From positions 2,480,001 through 2,544,000 of the forward strand of contig NZ_CP032097.1 of assembly GCF_003544915.1 (NCBI RefSeq): 64,000 bases of DNA. Direction: 5' to 3'. Source of the stretch: Arcobacter ellisii. Its GTDB lineage: Bacteria > Campylobacterota > Campylobacteria > Campylobacterales > Arcobacteraceae. Below the pieces are notes generated by a model. The model was given only the letters and a program-made list of their open reading frames with translations, made no database searches and was not told where the DNA came from. This document shows positions 47,323 to 57,369 of this stretch, in pieces; positions within the stretch are counted from its first letter, which is position 1; every line of letters starts with the position of its first letter. A program made the position numbers and the translations under genes.

Positions 47323-48252
47323 TTATCCTAAATATTCAATAATATTAACAGCTGCAGTTGCACCATCACCTGCGGCACAAACAACTTGTTTTGGAGCATC
47401 AATTCTAATATCCCCTGCTGCATAAAGTCCAGGTACAGAAGTTCTCATTCTTAAATCAACAATCACTTCTCCTGCTTCATTAACATCACATAAAAATGAA
47501 CCATCTTCTTGTTTTAAAGGAGCATTTAAAACATCTCTTCCTACAAATATAAATACCCCAGGAGTTGGTAAATCTCTTATCTCACCTGTCTCTTTATGTT
47601 TAACTTTTATTCCTTGAACACCACTCATGTCACCATACACTTCTTCAACAGTAACATTAGTAACTTCTTCAATATTTTGAGCATGTTTCATATGTTCAAT
47701 TGTACTTGGAGCTGCTCTATATGTGTCTCTTCTATGAACTAAATAAACTTTTGAACACATTTTTGATAAATAGATAGCTTCTTCAATAGCAGAATCTCCA
47801 CCACCAACTACAGTAACTTCTTTTCCTCTGTAGAAAAATCCATCACAAGTTGCACAAGTAGATACACCTTTTCCAAAAAATTCATTTTCACCTTTAAATC
47901 CAGCACGTCTAGGAACTGAACCTGTTGCAATTAAAACAGTTTTTGCTTCATACTCTTTTTTATCTGATGTTGTTAATTTAAAAATATCACCTACTTTTGT
48001 AACATTCTCAATTTGTGCCATTTCATGTTTTAATCCAAATCTTTGACATTGTTCTGGCCATTTCATCATTAAATCCATTCCAGATACAACTTCTATTTGT
48101 CCTGGATAATTTTCAATTTCTGATGAACTTGTAATTTGTCCTCCTGGCATACCCATTTCAAACATAACTACATTTTTTAATCCACCTCTTGTCGCATATA
48201 ATCCAGCTGTTAATCCAGCTGGTCCTCCACCAATAATTGCTAAATCTAACAT
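47323..48252 (-). CDS. trxB: Thioredoxin reductase TrxB
   Basis: FAD/NADPH enzyme that reduces thioredoxin. FAD motif [17 protein letters not shown] is at 8-24, the redox pair C133-AT-C136 (CATCDGF) and the NADPH motif GGGDSA follow, and the C-terminal YAAGDIR is present. The length of 309 residues is typical. trxA lies upstream, separated by a terminator, so it has its own promoter. Confidence 0.96.
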   Translation of the reverse strand: MLDLAIIGGGPAGLTAGLYATRGGLKNVVMFEMGMPGGQITSSSEIENYPGQIEVVSGMDLMMKWPEQCQRFGLKHEMAQIENVTKVGDIFKLTTSDKKEYEAKTVLIATGSVPRRAGFKGENEFFGKGVSTCATCDGFFYRGKEVTVVGGGDSAIEEAIYLSKMCSKVYLVHRRDTYRAAPSTIEHMKHAQNIEEVTNVTVEEVYGDMSGVQGIKVKHKETGEIRDLPTPGVFIFVGRDVLNAPLKQEDGSFLCDVNEAGEVIVDLRMRTSVPGLYAAGDIRIDAPKQVVCAAGDGATAAVNIIEYLG

Positions 48253-48410
48253 ATCAAGTCCTTATATATAATTAAGTTTATAGTTCATAAGATTTTTAAA
48301 ATCGTATGATACTAAAATATTTGTAAGTTATAGGTTAAATTATATCTTAAAATACTAAGGAAAAATTTTATCATTTAATAATTTATATCTATCTTAAAAA
48401 CTAATTTAAA

Positions 48411-48442
48411 ATAAAAAAAGGGAGAAGTAAAACTTCTCCCTT
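48411..48442 (-). terminator. Intrinsic terminator of trxA
   Basis: On the minus strand AAGGGAGAAGT pairs with ACTTCTCCCTT (48442-48418) around a TTT loop, followed by a T tract (48419-48411). It ends the trxA transcript before trxB. The remaining 48253-48410 is AT-rich intergenic sequence that should hold the trxB promoter; I see no clear consensus there. Confidence 0.9.
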
Positions 48443-48464
48443 AAATAAATTATTATTTTAATTA

Positions 48465-48782
48465 TTATAATAATGAATTAATTTTATCAGTAAATGCTTG
48501 TTTTGATGAAGCTCCAACCATTTGATCAACTACTTCACCATTTTTCATAAATAAAATTGTAGGAATTGATCTAATTCCATATTTAACTGCTAAATCTTGT
48601 TCTTCATCAGTATTAACTTTACAAATTTTAGCTTTACCTTCAAAATCTGCTGCTAATTCTTCAATAACTGGAGCAATCATTCTACAAGGTCCACACCATG
48701 GAGCCCAAAAGTCTACCATTGAAACACCTTCTTTTGTTGTTTCTTCAAAATTAGCTGCTGTTACTTCAATATATTTTCCCAT
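48465..48782 (-). CDS. trxA: Thioredoxin TrxA
   Basis: Small redox protein with the active site C30-GP-C33 (WCGPC) and the canonical SIPTILFMKNGE loop with cis-proline. The length of 105 residues is typical. It is transcribed alone, ended by a strong terminator, and divergent from alaS. TrxB downstream recycles it. Confidence 0.98.
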   Translation of the reverse strand: MGKYIEVTAANFEETTKEGVSMVDFWAPWCGPCRMIAPVIEELAADFEGKAKICKVNTDEEQDLAVKYGIRSIPTILFMKNGEVVDQMVGASSKQAFTDKINSLL

Positions 48783-48966
48783 TTTATTTCCTTATTATTA
48801 ATTTTCTATTTCTTGATTTTGTCAATATAACTTATATAAAAATATAATGTTTGATTATAACTTGTGAAAACTTAAATTTAGTTTTACAATTATTTAACTT
48901 TTTACTAATAAAGCCTAAATATTTTTTTAGATAAAATAAGAGAATTTAATTTAAAATGGATAATTT

Positions 48967-51522
48967 ATGGATATCAGAAAAGAATATTTAGAATTTTTTA
49001 GAAGTAAAGGTCATGAAGTAATATCATCAATGCCTTTAGTTCCTGACGACCCTACACTTATGTTTACAAATGCAGGAATGGTACAGTTTAAGGATATATT
49101 TACTGGTGCAATTCCAACTCCACAAAACCCAAGAGCTACTTCTTGCCAATTATGTGTAAGAGCTGGGGGAAAACATAATGACCTAGAAAATGTAGGTTAC
49201 ACAGCTCGTCATCATACTTTATTTGAGATGTTAGGAAATTTCTCTTTTGGAGATTATTTTAAAAAAGATGCAATTGCTTATGCATGGGAATTTGTTACAG
49301 TAAATTTAGCCTTCCCAACAGATAAATTATGGGTTACAGTTCATAATGATGATGATGAAGCTTTTGAAATTTGGTCAAAACACATTGATCCATCAAGAAT
49401 TATGAGATTTGGAGATAAAGATAATTTCTGGTCTATGGGAGATACAGGGGCTTGTGGTCCATGTAGTGAAATTTTCTATGACCAAGGTGAAGAACATTTT
49501 AATAGTTCTGAAGATTATATGGGTGGAGATGGAGATAGATTTTTAGAAATCTGGAATTTAGTATTCATGCAATATGAAAGAACAGCTGATGGAAAATTAA
49601 ATCCACTTCCAAAACCATCTATTGATACAGGAATGGGACTTGAAAGAGTAATTGCAATTAAAGAAGGCGTATTTAATAACTTCGATTCTTCAAACTTCAA
49701 ACCTATTATTGAAAAAATCGAAGAACTTGCAAATAAAAAAGCAACTTCTGAAAATATTGGTTCATATAGAGTAATTGCAGACCATTTAAGAGCAACTTCA
49801 TTTATGTTATCTCAAGGTATTTTATTTGGAAATGAAGGAAGACCTTACGTTTTAAGAAGAATTTTAAGAAGAGCTGTAAGACATGGTTATTTAATTGGAT
49901 TTAGAAAACCATTTATGGCACAACTTCTTGATACACTTATCAAAATTATGGGTGGACACTATACAGAACTTGTTGAAAATAAAAACTTCATAAAAGAACA
50001 ATTGACTTTAGAAGAAGATAGATTCTTTAAAACTATTGATTTAGGTATGTCATTATTTAATGAAGAGTTAGCAAATACAAAAGAGATTTTCTCTGGAGAA
50101 ATTGCATTTAAACTTTATGATACATATGGATTCCCTTTAGATTTAACGGAAGATATGTTAAGAGATAGAAATTTAAAAGTTGATTTAGCTAAATTTGATG
50201 AATTAATGAATGCACAAAAAGCAATGGCAAAAGCTGCATGGAAAGGAAGTGGTGACGCTTCAAATGATGGTGATTTCAAACAATTAATTGAAAAATATGG
50301 GATAAACGAATTTGTTGGTTATGAAAATATCACTTATAAATCAAAAATTGTTGCATTATTAGATGAACATTTTAAAGAAGTAAAAACTTTAGAAAAAGGC
50401 ACTACTGGTTGGGTAATGTTAGATAAAACACCATTTTATGCAACAAGTGGTGGACAAATGGGAGATATTGGAGCTTTAGAAGATAATAAACATGTTGCTA
50501 TTATTGAAGAGACTTCAAAATTCCATGGATTAAATCTATCTAAAGTAAAAGTAGAAAATTCTACTTTAACTCAAGGTGAAAGTGTTGATGCAGTTGTTGT
50601 AAATAGATATGAAATTGCAAAACATCATAGTGCTACTCACCTTTTACAAAGTGCATTAAAAATGGTTTTAGGAGAAAGTGTTTCACAAGCAGGTTCTTTA
50701 AATGATGCAAATAGATTAAGATTTGACTTTACATATCCAAAAGCAATGACAACTGAACAAATTGAAGAAGTTGAAGATTTAGTAAACTCTATGATTGCAA
50801 GAGGAATTTCTGGAAATATTGAAGAATTACCTATTGATGAAGCTAAAAACAAAGGTGCAATTGCTATGTTTGGTGAAAAATATGGTGATGTTGTAAGAGT
50901 TGTTAGTTTCTCAGATGTTTCAGTTGAATTTTGCGGTGGAACACACGTAAGAAATACAGCTGATATTGGAAGTTTTTATATTGTAAAAGAATCAGGTGTA
51001 AGCGCTGGTGTTAGAAGAATTGAAGCTGTTTGTGGAGCTTCAGCAATTAAATATACTAAAGATATCATTTCAAAAATGAATGAAATTCAAGCTGAAGTTA
51101 AAAATAGCGATGTAATTTCTGGAATCAAAAAATTAAAAGAACAAATTAAAGACTTAAAAAAAGAAGTTGAAGTGGCTCAAAGCCAAACTTCAACGCCAAT
51201 AAATGAAGAGTTAATTGGTGATACAAAAGTTGTAGTTGCTGTTGTTGAAAATGGTGATTTAAAGAAAATTGTTGATGATATGAAAAATGCAAATGAGAAA
51301 CTTGCAATTTTACTTTTACAAGCAAAAGATGACAAAGTTTTAATTGTTGCAGGAAGTAAAAATACAAACATCAAAGCTGGTGATTGGATTAAGAACATTG
51401 CTCCAATAGTTGGTGGAGGTGGAGGTGGAAGACCTGACTTCGCACAAGCTGGTGGAAAAGATGTAACAAAAGTTGAAGAAGCAAAAATTGCTGCTTTAAA
51501 TTATGCGAAAGAAAATTTATAA
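48967..51522 (+). CDS. alaS: Alanine-tRNA ligase AlaS
   Basis: Class II synthetase with an editing domain. The N-terminal catalytic domain (about 1-440) begins [18 protein letters not shown]. The editing zinc site is [12 protein letters not shown] with CGGTH further on. The C-terminal DHHA1-like C-Ala domain ends with [15 protein letters not shown]. At 851 residues it is normal length. The gene leads a short unit with the CopD-like gene 10 bases downstream. Confidence 0.98.
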   Translation: MDIRKEYLEFFRSKGHEVISSMPLVPDDPTLMFTNAGMVQFKDIFTGAIPTPQNPRATSCQLCVRAGGKHNDLENVGYTARHHTLFEMLGNFSFGDYFKKDAIAYAWEFVTVNLAFPTDKLWVTVHNDDDEAFEIWSKHIDPSRIMRFGDKDNFWSMGDTGACGPCSEIFYDQGEEHFNSSEDYMGGDGDRFLEIWNLVFMQYERTADGKLNPLPKPSIDTGMGLERVIAIKEGVFNNFDSSNFKPIIEKIEELANKKATSENIGSYRVIADHLRATSFMLSQGILFGNEGRPYVLRRILRRAVRHGYLIGFRKPFMAQLLDTLIKIMGGHYTELVENKNFIKEQLTLEEDRFFKTIDLGMSLFNEELANTKEIFSGEIAFKLYDTYGFPLDLTEDMLRDRNLKVDLAKFDELMNAQKAMAKAAWKGSGDASNDGDFKQLIEKYGINEFVGYENITYKSKIVALLDEHFKEVKTLEKGTTGWVMLDKTPFYATSGGQMGDIGALEDNKHVAIIEETSKFHGLNLSKVKVENSTLTQGESVDAVVVNRYEIAKHHSATHLLQSALKMVLGESVSQAGSLNDANRLRFDFTYPKAMTTEQIEEVEDLVNSMIARGISGNIEELPIDEAKNKGAIAMFGEKYGDVVRVVSFSDVSVEFCGGTHVRNTADIGSFYIVKESGVSAGVRRIEAVCGASAIKYTKDIISKMNEIQAEVKNSDVISGIKKLKEQIKDLKKEVEVAQSQTSTPINEELIGDTKVVVAVVENGDLKKIVDDMKNANEKLAILLLQAKDDKVLIVAGSKNTNIKAGDWIKNIAPIVGGGGGGRPDFAQAGGKDVTKVEEAKIAALNYAKENL

Positions 51523-51532
51523 GGATTAGAAA

Positions 51533-52012
51533 TTGAGTGAATTATTTAACAATTTCTCAACTTTAATTATTTTTTTACATCTTATATCTGCAATAATTTG
51601 GATTGGAGGAATGATTGTAATTAGATTTGCAGTTCATTACTCTATGCAAAATATTGAAGACCCAAAAATAAAATTAGGAAGAACTTTAGAAAATCTAAAA
51701 AGATTTTTTTCTATGGTTATTCCTTCTATTATTCTTCTTTTAATTACAGCTATTATTATGATTTTAGCTTTACAATTAAAAGAGAGTGAACTTTATAAAT
51801 ATGCAATTGCTAAAGAGCTTATTTGGACTGTAATGACTATTATTTTTATCATTATATATATGAAAAGAAACAAAGCTCAAAAAGCTTTTGATAATGGTGA
51901 TTTTGCAACAGCAAAAAATCACTTAGTTCCTTTAGCTAAGTATCTTATTCCTACAAATATAGTTTTAGGTTTAATTGCAATTATTTTAGGAATTACATTA
52001 AGAGGATACTAA
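51533..52012 (+). CDS. CopD-like four-helix membrane protein
   Basis: A 159-residue integral membrane protein with four predicted helices (about 9-28, 61-83, 92-111, 138-155). The first helix contains HLISAIIWIGGM, like the metal- or haem-linked H-x-xxA-xWIGG motif of CopD/DUF2269-type proteins. The TTG start is preceded by AAGGATTAG. It follows alaS by 10 bases and probably shares its mRNA without sharing its function. Substrate unknown. Confidence 0.6.
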   Translation: MSELFNNFSTLIIFLHLISAIIWIGGMIVIRFAVHYSMQNIEDPKIKLGRTLENLKRFFSMVIPSIILLLITAIIMILALQLKESELYKYAIAKELIWTVMTIIFIIIYMKRNKAQKAFDNGDFATAKNHLVPLAKYLIPTNIVLGLIAIILGITLRGY

Positions 52013-52022
52013 TTCCTCTTAA
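51998..52022. terminator. Convergent hairpin after the CopD-like gene
   Basis: TTAAGAGGA (51998-52006) and TCCTCTTAA (52014-52022) form a 9-bp stem with a 7-base loop over the CopD-like stop and just before the convergent lipoprotein stop. Nearly the same stem occurs again at 57915-57940. Confidence 0.6.
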
Positions 52023-52585
52023 TTATCAAACCTTTCACTTTCTCTAGAAAAATAACCTTTTATAAAATTCATTCTTACTAAACTATTAGAATAATTAGAC
52101 ATAAGTCTTAGTTTATCTAAATAGATATTTTTATACTCTTTATTAAACTCTTTTATCAAATTAGTTGAATATATACCTTTATAATCTATAATCAATAAAT
52201 CTTCAAAAACTGTATATCTATTTATTATGTTTACATAATATATATTATCTACTAAATAAGTTGATATTTCAAGATTTTTATTTTCAATCCTTTCAACTAA
52301 TTTTAATGATTTAGCTTTAATAGTATCTTTAAATAAATCTACAAAAAATCCTCTTTGTAATCCATTCCATTTACAAGAGCTATCTAATCTAATATATTCA
52401 CTAAAAATCTTTCCATATAAATTATCATCTGAATTTGAAATGTATGAAAAATTTGTACAGTTGTCAAATGTAAGAGTTTTTTTTTCATTAATTAATTTTA
52501 TTTTTTCATCTAAATTTAAGTTTTGAGACGAAACACAAGAATTTAACACAAAAATGAGTCCTAAAAATAAAAAATATTTTTTCAA
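52019..52585 (-). CDS. Predicted lipoprotein of unknown function
   Basis: I assign a TTG start at 52585 because AAGGGGGA lies just upstream and the peptide then opens LKKYFLFLGLIFVLNSC, a lipoprotein signal with lipid-modified cysteine at residue 17. The open frame extends 14 codons further to 52627, but that part carries the SD. The mature ~170 residues match no family I know; it contains two cysteines close to the middle part (NCTNFSY, SSCKWNG) that could pair. It is divergent from two NlpC/P60 lipoproteins. Confidence 0.65.
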   Translation of the reverse strand: MKKYFLFLGLIFVLNSCVSSQNLNLDEKIKLINEKKTLTFDNCTNFSYISNSDDNLYGKIFSEYIRLDSSCKWNGLQRGFFVDLFKDTIKAKSLKLVERIENKNLEISTYLVDNIYYVNIINRYTVFEDLLIIDYKGIYSTNLIKEFNKEYKNIYLDKLRLMSNYSNSLVRMNFIKGYFSRESERFDN

Positions 52586-52711
52586 ATTTTCCCCCTTAGA
52601 ATAATAGTTTATTATACTCCTAATCAATTTAGACTTGACATATTAATCATTTTTTTATATCATAAATAAAATCTTTAATAGAAAATGGCTTTATCAGGGG
52701 GAAAATAAAAT

Positions 52712-53335
52712 ATGAATATAAAAAATTTATTGATTATGTCTGTTTATATTTCCTTATTTCTGACAGGTTGTTCTTATAAAACTAGCGAAGAAAGTGTAGA
52801 TATGTCTACATACTACAAAAATAAAAACTCTATTCACTCAAATGCTTCATTTCAAGAAAGTGATTACCAAAAATACAAAAATTATAAACAACAACAACTT
52901 TCTAAAAACCATTCTAAAAGTAGCATATTTGATGAATTTACAAATACAAACTATGTAACTAAAAAAACAGCACTAAATAATGAATTATTCGATTTTTACA
53001 GTAAATGGGAAGGTGTAAGATATAAACTTGGTGGAGAATCTAAAAAAGGTATCGATTGTTCTGCTTTTATTCAAAAAGCATTTAAAGAGAAATTTGATTT
53101 AGAAATGCCAAGAACTACTCTTATGCAAGCTAATGTTGGAAAAGAGATTAAGAAAAATGAGCTTGAAATTGGTGATTTAGTATTCTTTAAAACAGGAAAA
53201 ACCAAGCACGTTGGTATTTATATAGATAATGGTAAATTTATGCATGCTTCAACTAAAATCGGTGTTACCATTTCAGATTTAGACAATGATTATTTTAATA
53301 AAAATTATTGGAAAGCCCAAAGAATAATTGATTGA
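52712..53335 (+). CDS. NlpC/P60-family peptidoglycan hydrolase lipoprotein, copy 1
   Basis: Probable DL-endopeptidase of peptidoglycan at the cell envelope. The lipobox LTGC puts the lipid on C20. A polar linker (21-95) leads to the NlpC/P60 domain with catalytic C116 (GIDCSAF), H166 (KHVGIY) and H178 (FMHAS). The length is 207. SD GGGGGA lies upstream. It is followed by a close paralogue, a tandem duplication; the two catalytic-site regions share a 35-base identical run. Confidence 0.9.
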   Translation: MNIKNLLIMSVYISLFLTGCSYKTSEESVDMSTYYKNKNSIHSNASFQESDYQKYKNYKQQQLSKNHSKSSIFDEFTNTNYVTKKTALNNELFDFYSKWEGVRYKLGGESKKGIDCSAFIQKAFKEKFDLEMPRTTLMQANVGKEIKKNELEIGDLVFFKTGKTKHVGIYIDNGKFMHASTKIGVTISDLDNDYFNKNYWKAQRIID

Positions 53336-53358
53336 TATCAATTATAAGAAGGAGAACA

Positions 53359-54012
53359 ATGATAAAAAAGTATTTAATTACAGTACCTACAATCTTATTA
53401 TTCACTGCTTGTAGTAATAATATTCAAACTTTAGATAAATCTTCAAATCTAAATAACAATCAAAATAAAACGACTCTATCTTATGATGATTATGCAAAAT
53501 TGTATGACACTAAAAATAAAACACAAAAACCAAGTGTTTTAGCAAATTATGAAACATTATTTAATCCAAAAGAGTATAAAAGCTCTAATTATAATAAAAA
53601 TCTTGAGTTATCAAATGCAAAAGATATTATAACTTCAGAAATTCCTAAACGTAAACAAGCTTTTAATGAATTCTATAATGAATGGAAAAATGTTAGATAT
53701 AAACTTGGTGGAGAATCTAAAAAAGGTATTGATTGTTCTGCATTCACACAAAGAGTATATAAAGATAAATTTGGGATAGAATTACCAAGAACAACTGTTA
53801 CTCAAGTTAATATGGGTGTAGAAGTAAAAAAAGCTGAACTAATTCCTGGTGATTTAGTTTTCTTTAAAACAAGTAAAACAGATAAACATGTTGGTGTTTA
53901 TGTAGGAAATGGAAATTTTATGCACGCATCAATTAAAGGAATCCAATATACAAGTCTTGATAAACCTTTTTACAAAAAAAATTATTGGACTTCAAGAAGA
54001 ATTATAAATTAA
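53359..54012 (+). CDS. NlpC/P60-family peptidoglycan hydrolase lipoprotein, copy 2
   Basis: Paralogue of the preceding gene. I choose the ATG at 53359, not the upstream in-frame ATG at 53332, because AAGGAGAACA lies directly before it and it opens a clean lipoprotein signal (MIKKYLITVPTILLFTAC, lipid on C18). The catalytic residues are C126, H177 and H189. The length is 217. Outside the catalytic domain the linker differs strongly from copy 1, which suggests an old duplication with different anchoring or partners. Confidence 0.9.
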   Translation: MIKKYLITVPTILLFTACSNNIQTLDKSSNLNNNQNKTTLSYDDYAKLYDTKNKTQKPSVLANYETLFNPKEYKSSNYNKNLELSNAKDIITSEIPKRKQAFNEFYNEWKNVRYKLGGESKKGIDCSAFTQRVYKDKFGIELPRTTVTQVNMGVEVKKAELIPGDLVFFKTSKTDKHVGVYVGNGNFMHASIKGIQYTSLDKPFYKKNYWTSRRIIN

Positions 54013-54023
54013 TTCTTCCTCTT

Positions 54024-54950
54024 TTAAAACCCTCCATAAATTATCAAAGCAACTGGTATATAAACAACTGAAATCAAGGTACTTAGTAATACTGTAAAAG
54101 AGGCTTTTTCTGGTCTTGCTTTTAATAATACAGCTAAAGTTACTGTATTTCCAGCAAGTGGAACTACTGAGAATAAAAACAATACTTTATAAATCTCTTC
54201 ATTTAAAAATCCAATAAAATTTCTATCTATAATTATTATTGATAAAATTACTCCTGGCCAAAAGATAAATTTATAAAAATATGCAACTTTTAGATATTTT
54301 TTATCCAAATCTTCTTTTAAATTAAAGCCTTTCATTCCCATACCAAGCATCATCATTCCTAAAATTCCATAAGCCCATTTTAAATTCTCAAAATGTGGAA
54401 TTAAAAATTCAGGTGTTCTAAATCCTAAGATATTTAAAGAAACCCCAGCAATAAAGGCATAAAGTAATGGAAGTTTAATTACTTTCATAATTGATTGACG
54501 AGCGGTAAAAGTTCCTTTTGCTGTTACATAAAAACCTGTTGTATTTTCATAAAGTAAAGATGCTAAAGTTGCAAAGATAAAAATATTTGCTGATTCAGGA
54601 CTTAATAATATCATAGCAAGTGGAATACCAAAGTATCCTGTATTTCCTGTACCACAAGTAAAAGCTAAAGTATTAATACTTGCATCATTCCACTCTTTCT
54701 TATATCTTTTAAGGATATAAAAAGCTATTGCAGAACCAAAGAAAAAAACAAATAATGGTAAGAATATTAGTTGAAGATTTATATTAATAGATAAAGTAGC
54801 AAAAAAAATTACAATTGGACCTAAAATATAAATAAGAAGTGAAGCTATCAAATCTCTTTTTACTTTAAAATAACGTGATAAAATATAACCTATTGCTATA
54901 TTCAAATATAATGGAGAGATTTTTCCTAACAAAATAAAAAATAAATTCAT
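54024..54950 (-). CDS. AEC-family transporter (auxin efflux carrier type)
   Basis: A 308-residue membrane protein with about ten helices in two pseudo-repeats. Motifs such as NIAIGYILSRYF, NTLAFTCGTGNTGYFGIPLA and VPLAGNTVTLAVLL match the AEC family, which exports or imports small organic acids in bacteria (malonate, malate and similar). The gene stands alone. The substrate cannot be predicted. Confidence 0.85.
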   Translation of the reverse strand: MNLFFILLGKISPLYLNIAIGYILSRYFKVKRDLIASLLIYILGPIVIFFATLSININLQLIFLPLFVFFFGSAIAFYILKRYKKEWNDASINTLAFTCGTGNTGYFGIPLAMILLSPESANIFIFATLASLLYENTTGFYVTAKGTFTARQSIMKVIKLPLLYAFIAGVSLNILGFRTPEFLIPHFENLKWAYGILGMMMLGMGMKGFNLKEDLDKKYLKVAYFYKFIFWPGVILSIIIIDRNFIGFLNEEIYKVLFLFSVVPLAGNTVTLAVLLKARPEKASFTVLLSTLISVVYIPVALIIYGGF

Positions 54951-55046
54951 AAAAGCTTCTTAATATAATTTAGACTAATTGTAACTAATTATAATAAAAA
55001 TAAGGTAAACATATAATTTTCAACACAGGAAGCAGAAAGGATACAA

Positions 55047-55136
55047 ATGAATGCTTATACATTTACCTTTATGAAAAGAATTTTAATAAAATCATATGAT
55101 AATTGTATGATTTTATTACATATGCAAATATTTTGA
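55047..55136 (+). CDS. Possible 29-residue peptide in a short intergenic transcript
   Basis: A perfect TATAAT at 55012-55017 is followed, about 30 bases later, by GAAAGGATACAA and an ATG opening 29 codons (start MNAYTFTFMKRILIKSY) to TGA at 55136. The end overlaps the last 7 codons of the minus-strand membrane gene, and the middle contains the hairpin at 55086-55116. The hairpin may instead only be that gene's 3' end. Weak candidate: could equally be a short antisense RNA or nothing. Confidence 0.3.
   Translation: MNAYTFTFMKRILIKSYDNCMILLHMQIF
55086..55116. terminator. Hairpin at the 3' end of the 433-residue membrane gene
   Basis: ATAAAATCATA (55086-55096) and TATGATTTTAT (55106-55116) form an 11-bp stem with a 9-base loop right at the stop codon of the minus-strand gene. 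AT-rich, with a modest T tract on the minus strand. Confidence 0.5.
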
Positions 55137-56417
55137 TAATAAAAATAGACAAAATGTACAAATAAAATACATTTTAATCGCATATACTATATTTAGTTTA
55201 AATATCTCTTTTGCACTACAATTATATCTTGATACAATTGTGAGATTTAATCCTGAAAATGGAGAAGTTGAAACTGTAGTTGACCAAGCCATCAAAAAAG
55301 TCATTGCTAATAAAGTATGATTCACTCCACTTAAAAAATCTCCAATAATTGCTATTGTAATAATTGGATGAATTCCTATAAATGCTAAAAAAACAAATAT
55401 CAAAAGTAAGATTGATGCTATTTGCCAATCAAAAACTTCAAAAGGCAAAGATAAATTTAATCCAATTAAAATAGAACTAATTGAGATACCAAACATTCCT
55501 GCAACTAAAAAAAGTGATATTTCTGATTTCATATTTGGTAATTCATCAGTAATATGAAATTTTAAAATTTTTAAAGATTCTAATATACTTTTTTTCATTG
55601 GTAAAATAACAATTGTCATTAATATAGAAAATAAAGAAATCAAAATTATCACTTTTATTTCAGGATAAAAATGATTAGTTATTAAAACTAATAAGGCAAG
55701 TAAAATTGGTAAAAAAAGTGAATCTAAAGATAAAGGATAACCATAAAACTCTTTTATGTTAAACTCTTTATTTTTTATCACATCATAATAAGTAATTAAA
55801 AAAGTTAAAACTGCTAAAACGATTCCATTTAATACAATAGTTGAAGTTTCTAATTTTGGCGCATAAGTAATTGCAGCTGCAAAAGCTACGAAAAAAGGTG
55901 ACCAATATGCATCACTTGCAAAAGCTCTTGTTAATAAAACTATTTGAGCATTTGTCAAAGGTGCTTTTTTGTACATTTTATCTGCAACTAAAATAAGTGA
56001 AGAGATATTTATAACTGAACCAAAAAGGTGTACACTCAAATATGTTTTTATAAAAGATTGTTTTCCTTTTGGTAAATCTATATTTTTATCTTTTCTTGGA
56101 ATTGCTATTAATCTTAAAAAACCAACACCTATTAATAAAGTTAATAAATATTGATTTACTGTAAATACTTTTATCAAATTTATTTGATAACTATTTATAT
56201 AACAAATAAAAAATGCAAGAATACTCAAACTCAATAATATAATAATTATACGTTTATTTTTTAGTGTAGGAAAAAGAATAAAAAAAGCCATCCAAGCCAA
56301 AATTCCAGAAATTATTAAAATATTTGCTTGAAAAAAATATGAATACAAAGTTGTTATAAATGACAAAAATATCAAAATTCCAGAGATTTTAGACAAAAAC
56401 AACATTTTATTTTTCAT
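55116..56417 (-). CDS. Multi-pass membrane protein, possible ion-transporter-superfamily permease
   Basis: A 433-residue protein with about 11-12 membrane helices. Two related phrases sit in the two halves: AFASDAYWSPFFVAFA near residue 167 and MAWSTTVSTSPFSGLNL near 385. This repeat-with-hairpin pattern is typical of the ion transporter (ArsB/NhaD/DctM) superfamily, so a secondary carrier of anions or organic acids is plausible. I do not recognise a specific family. It overlaps the EamA gene by 11 bases and is likely co-transcribed. Confidence 0.65.
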   Translation of the reverse strand: MKNKMLFLSKISGILIFLSFITTLYSYFFQANILIISGILAWMAFFILFPTLKNKRIIIILLSLSILAFFICYINSYQINLIKVFTVNQYLLTLLIGVGFLRLIAIPRKDKNIDLPKGKQSFIKTYLSVHLFGSVINISSLILVADKMYKKAPLTNAQIVLLTRAFASDAYWSPFFVAFAAAITYAPKLETSTIVLNGIVLAVLTFLITYYDVIKNKEFNIKEFYGYPLSLDSLFLPILLALLVLITNHFYPEIKVIILISLFSILMTIVILPMKKSILESLKILKFHITDELPNMKSEISLFLVAGMFGISISSILIGLNLSLPFEVFDWQIASILLLIFVFLAFIGIHPIITIAIIGDFLSGVNHTLLAMTFLMAWSTTVSTSPFSGLNLTIVSRYNCSAKEIFKLNIVYAIKMYFICTFCLFLLSKYLHM

Positions 56418-57294
56418 CTTTTTTTAGAAAAATTGATAAATAAATTCCAAAGGCAATTAAAATTATTCCTACAATATGGTAAGTTTGTAAGACTTCTCCT
56501 AAAAAGAAATATGCTAAAACTGCACCAAATATTGGCATTAGATGAGTAAACTGACCAGCTTTATTTGCTCCAATTTCAAGAATTGCCCTATTCCAAAAAT
56601 AAAAAGATAAAATTGAAGGAAAAATCACAATATAAATCAAAGAATATAAAACTTCATTTTTTTCTAAAAAACTAAATTCTATACTGTAACCTTGGAAAAT
56701 AAAAACTAGATATAAAATTGTTGTTCCAAGAAGTGTTGTTATAGAAAAAAACTCCATAGGTTCTAACTCTTTTGGTTTATATCTTAAAAGAACAGTATAT
56801 AAAGCCCAATCAATGCAAGCACCAATTATCCATAAATCTCCAATAGTAAATTTTAGTTCAAAGATATGATTTATTTCCCCTTTTAAAATCAAATAAATAA
56901 CTCCTAAAGTTGAAAAAAGAACTCCAATAAATTGTATTTTTGTAATAGTTGTTTTAAAAATTAATGCTGATAAAATTATTATAAATATTGGGATACTCGA
57001 ATTAATCAATAAAGCATTTGTTGCTGTTGTTGTTTGTAAACCATAATATAAAAAGGTATTAAAACCTGAGATTCCTAAAGTTCCTAAAATCAAAAGTGAA
57101 ATATACTTTTTTCTAAACACACTAAATATATTTTTATAATGAATTACAATATAAGGTAATAATATTATAAGTACAAAAAACCATCTAAAAAATGATAATT
57201 GCATAGGTTCAATACTTGTAGATACTAAACGTCCAAAAATAAAGTTTCCTGACCAAAAAAGTACAGTCAACACTAAAAAAACATAATACTTCAT
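56407..57294 (-). CDS. EamA-family (DMT) transporter
   Basis: A 295-residue protein with ten helices in two EamA repeats. The start YYVFLVLTVLFWSGNFIFGR and the second-repeat phrases PSILSFYFWNRAILEIGANKA and LMPIFGAVLAYFFLGE are characteristic of drug/metabolite transporters. It is the first gene of a two-gene run with the following permease-like protein. Substrate unknown. Confidence 0.88.
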   Translation of the reverse strand: MKYYVFLVLTVLFWSGNFIFGRLVSTSIEPMQLSFFRWFFVLIILLPYIVIHYKNIFSVFRKKYISLLILGTLGISGFNTFLYYGLQTTTATNALLINSSIPIFIIILSALIFKTTITKIQFIGVLFSTLGVIYLILKGEINHIFELKFTIGDLWIIGACIDWALYTVLLRYKPKELEPMEFFSITTLLGTTILYLVFIFQGYSIEFSFLEKNEVLYSLIYIVIFPSILSFYFWNRAILEIGANKAGQFTHLMPIFGAVLAYFFLGEVLQTYHIVGIILIAFGIYLSIFLKKDEK

Positions 57295-57369
57295 AATTAA
57301 CTTTCAAATCTTATTTTTAAAAATTTATTATATTCAAATTGAGTATAATCCAAATAAAAAAGGACAATT

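Noticed and set aside
53332-53358. Upstream in-frame ATG for the second NlpC/P60 gene
   Set aside because: It lacks an SD and would add nine residues in front of a perfect lipoprotein signal. The ATG at 53359 has AAGGAG directly upstream.
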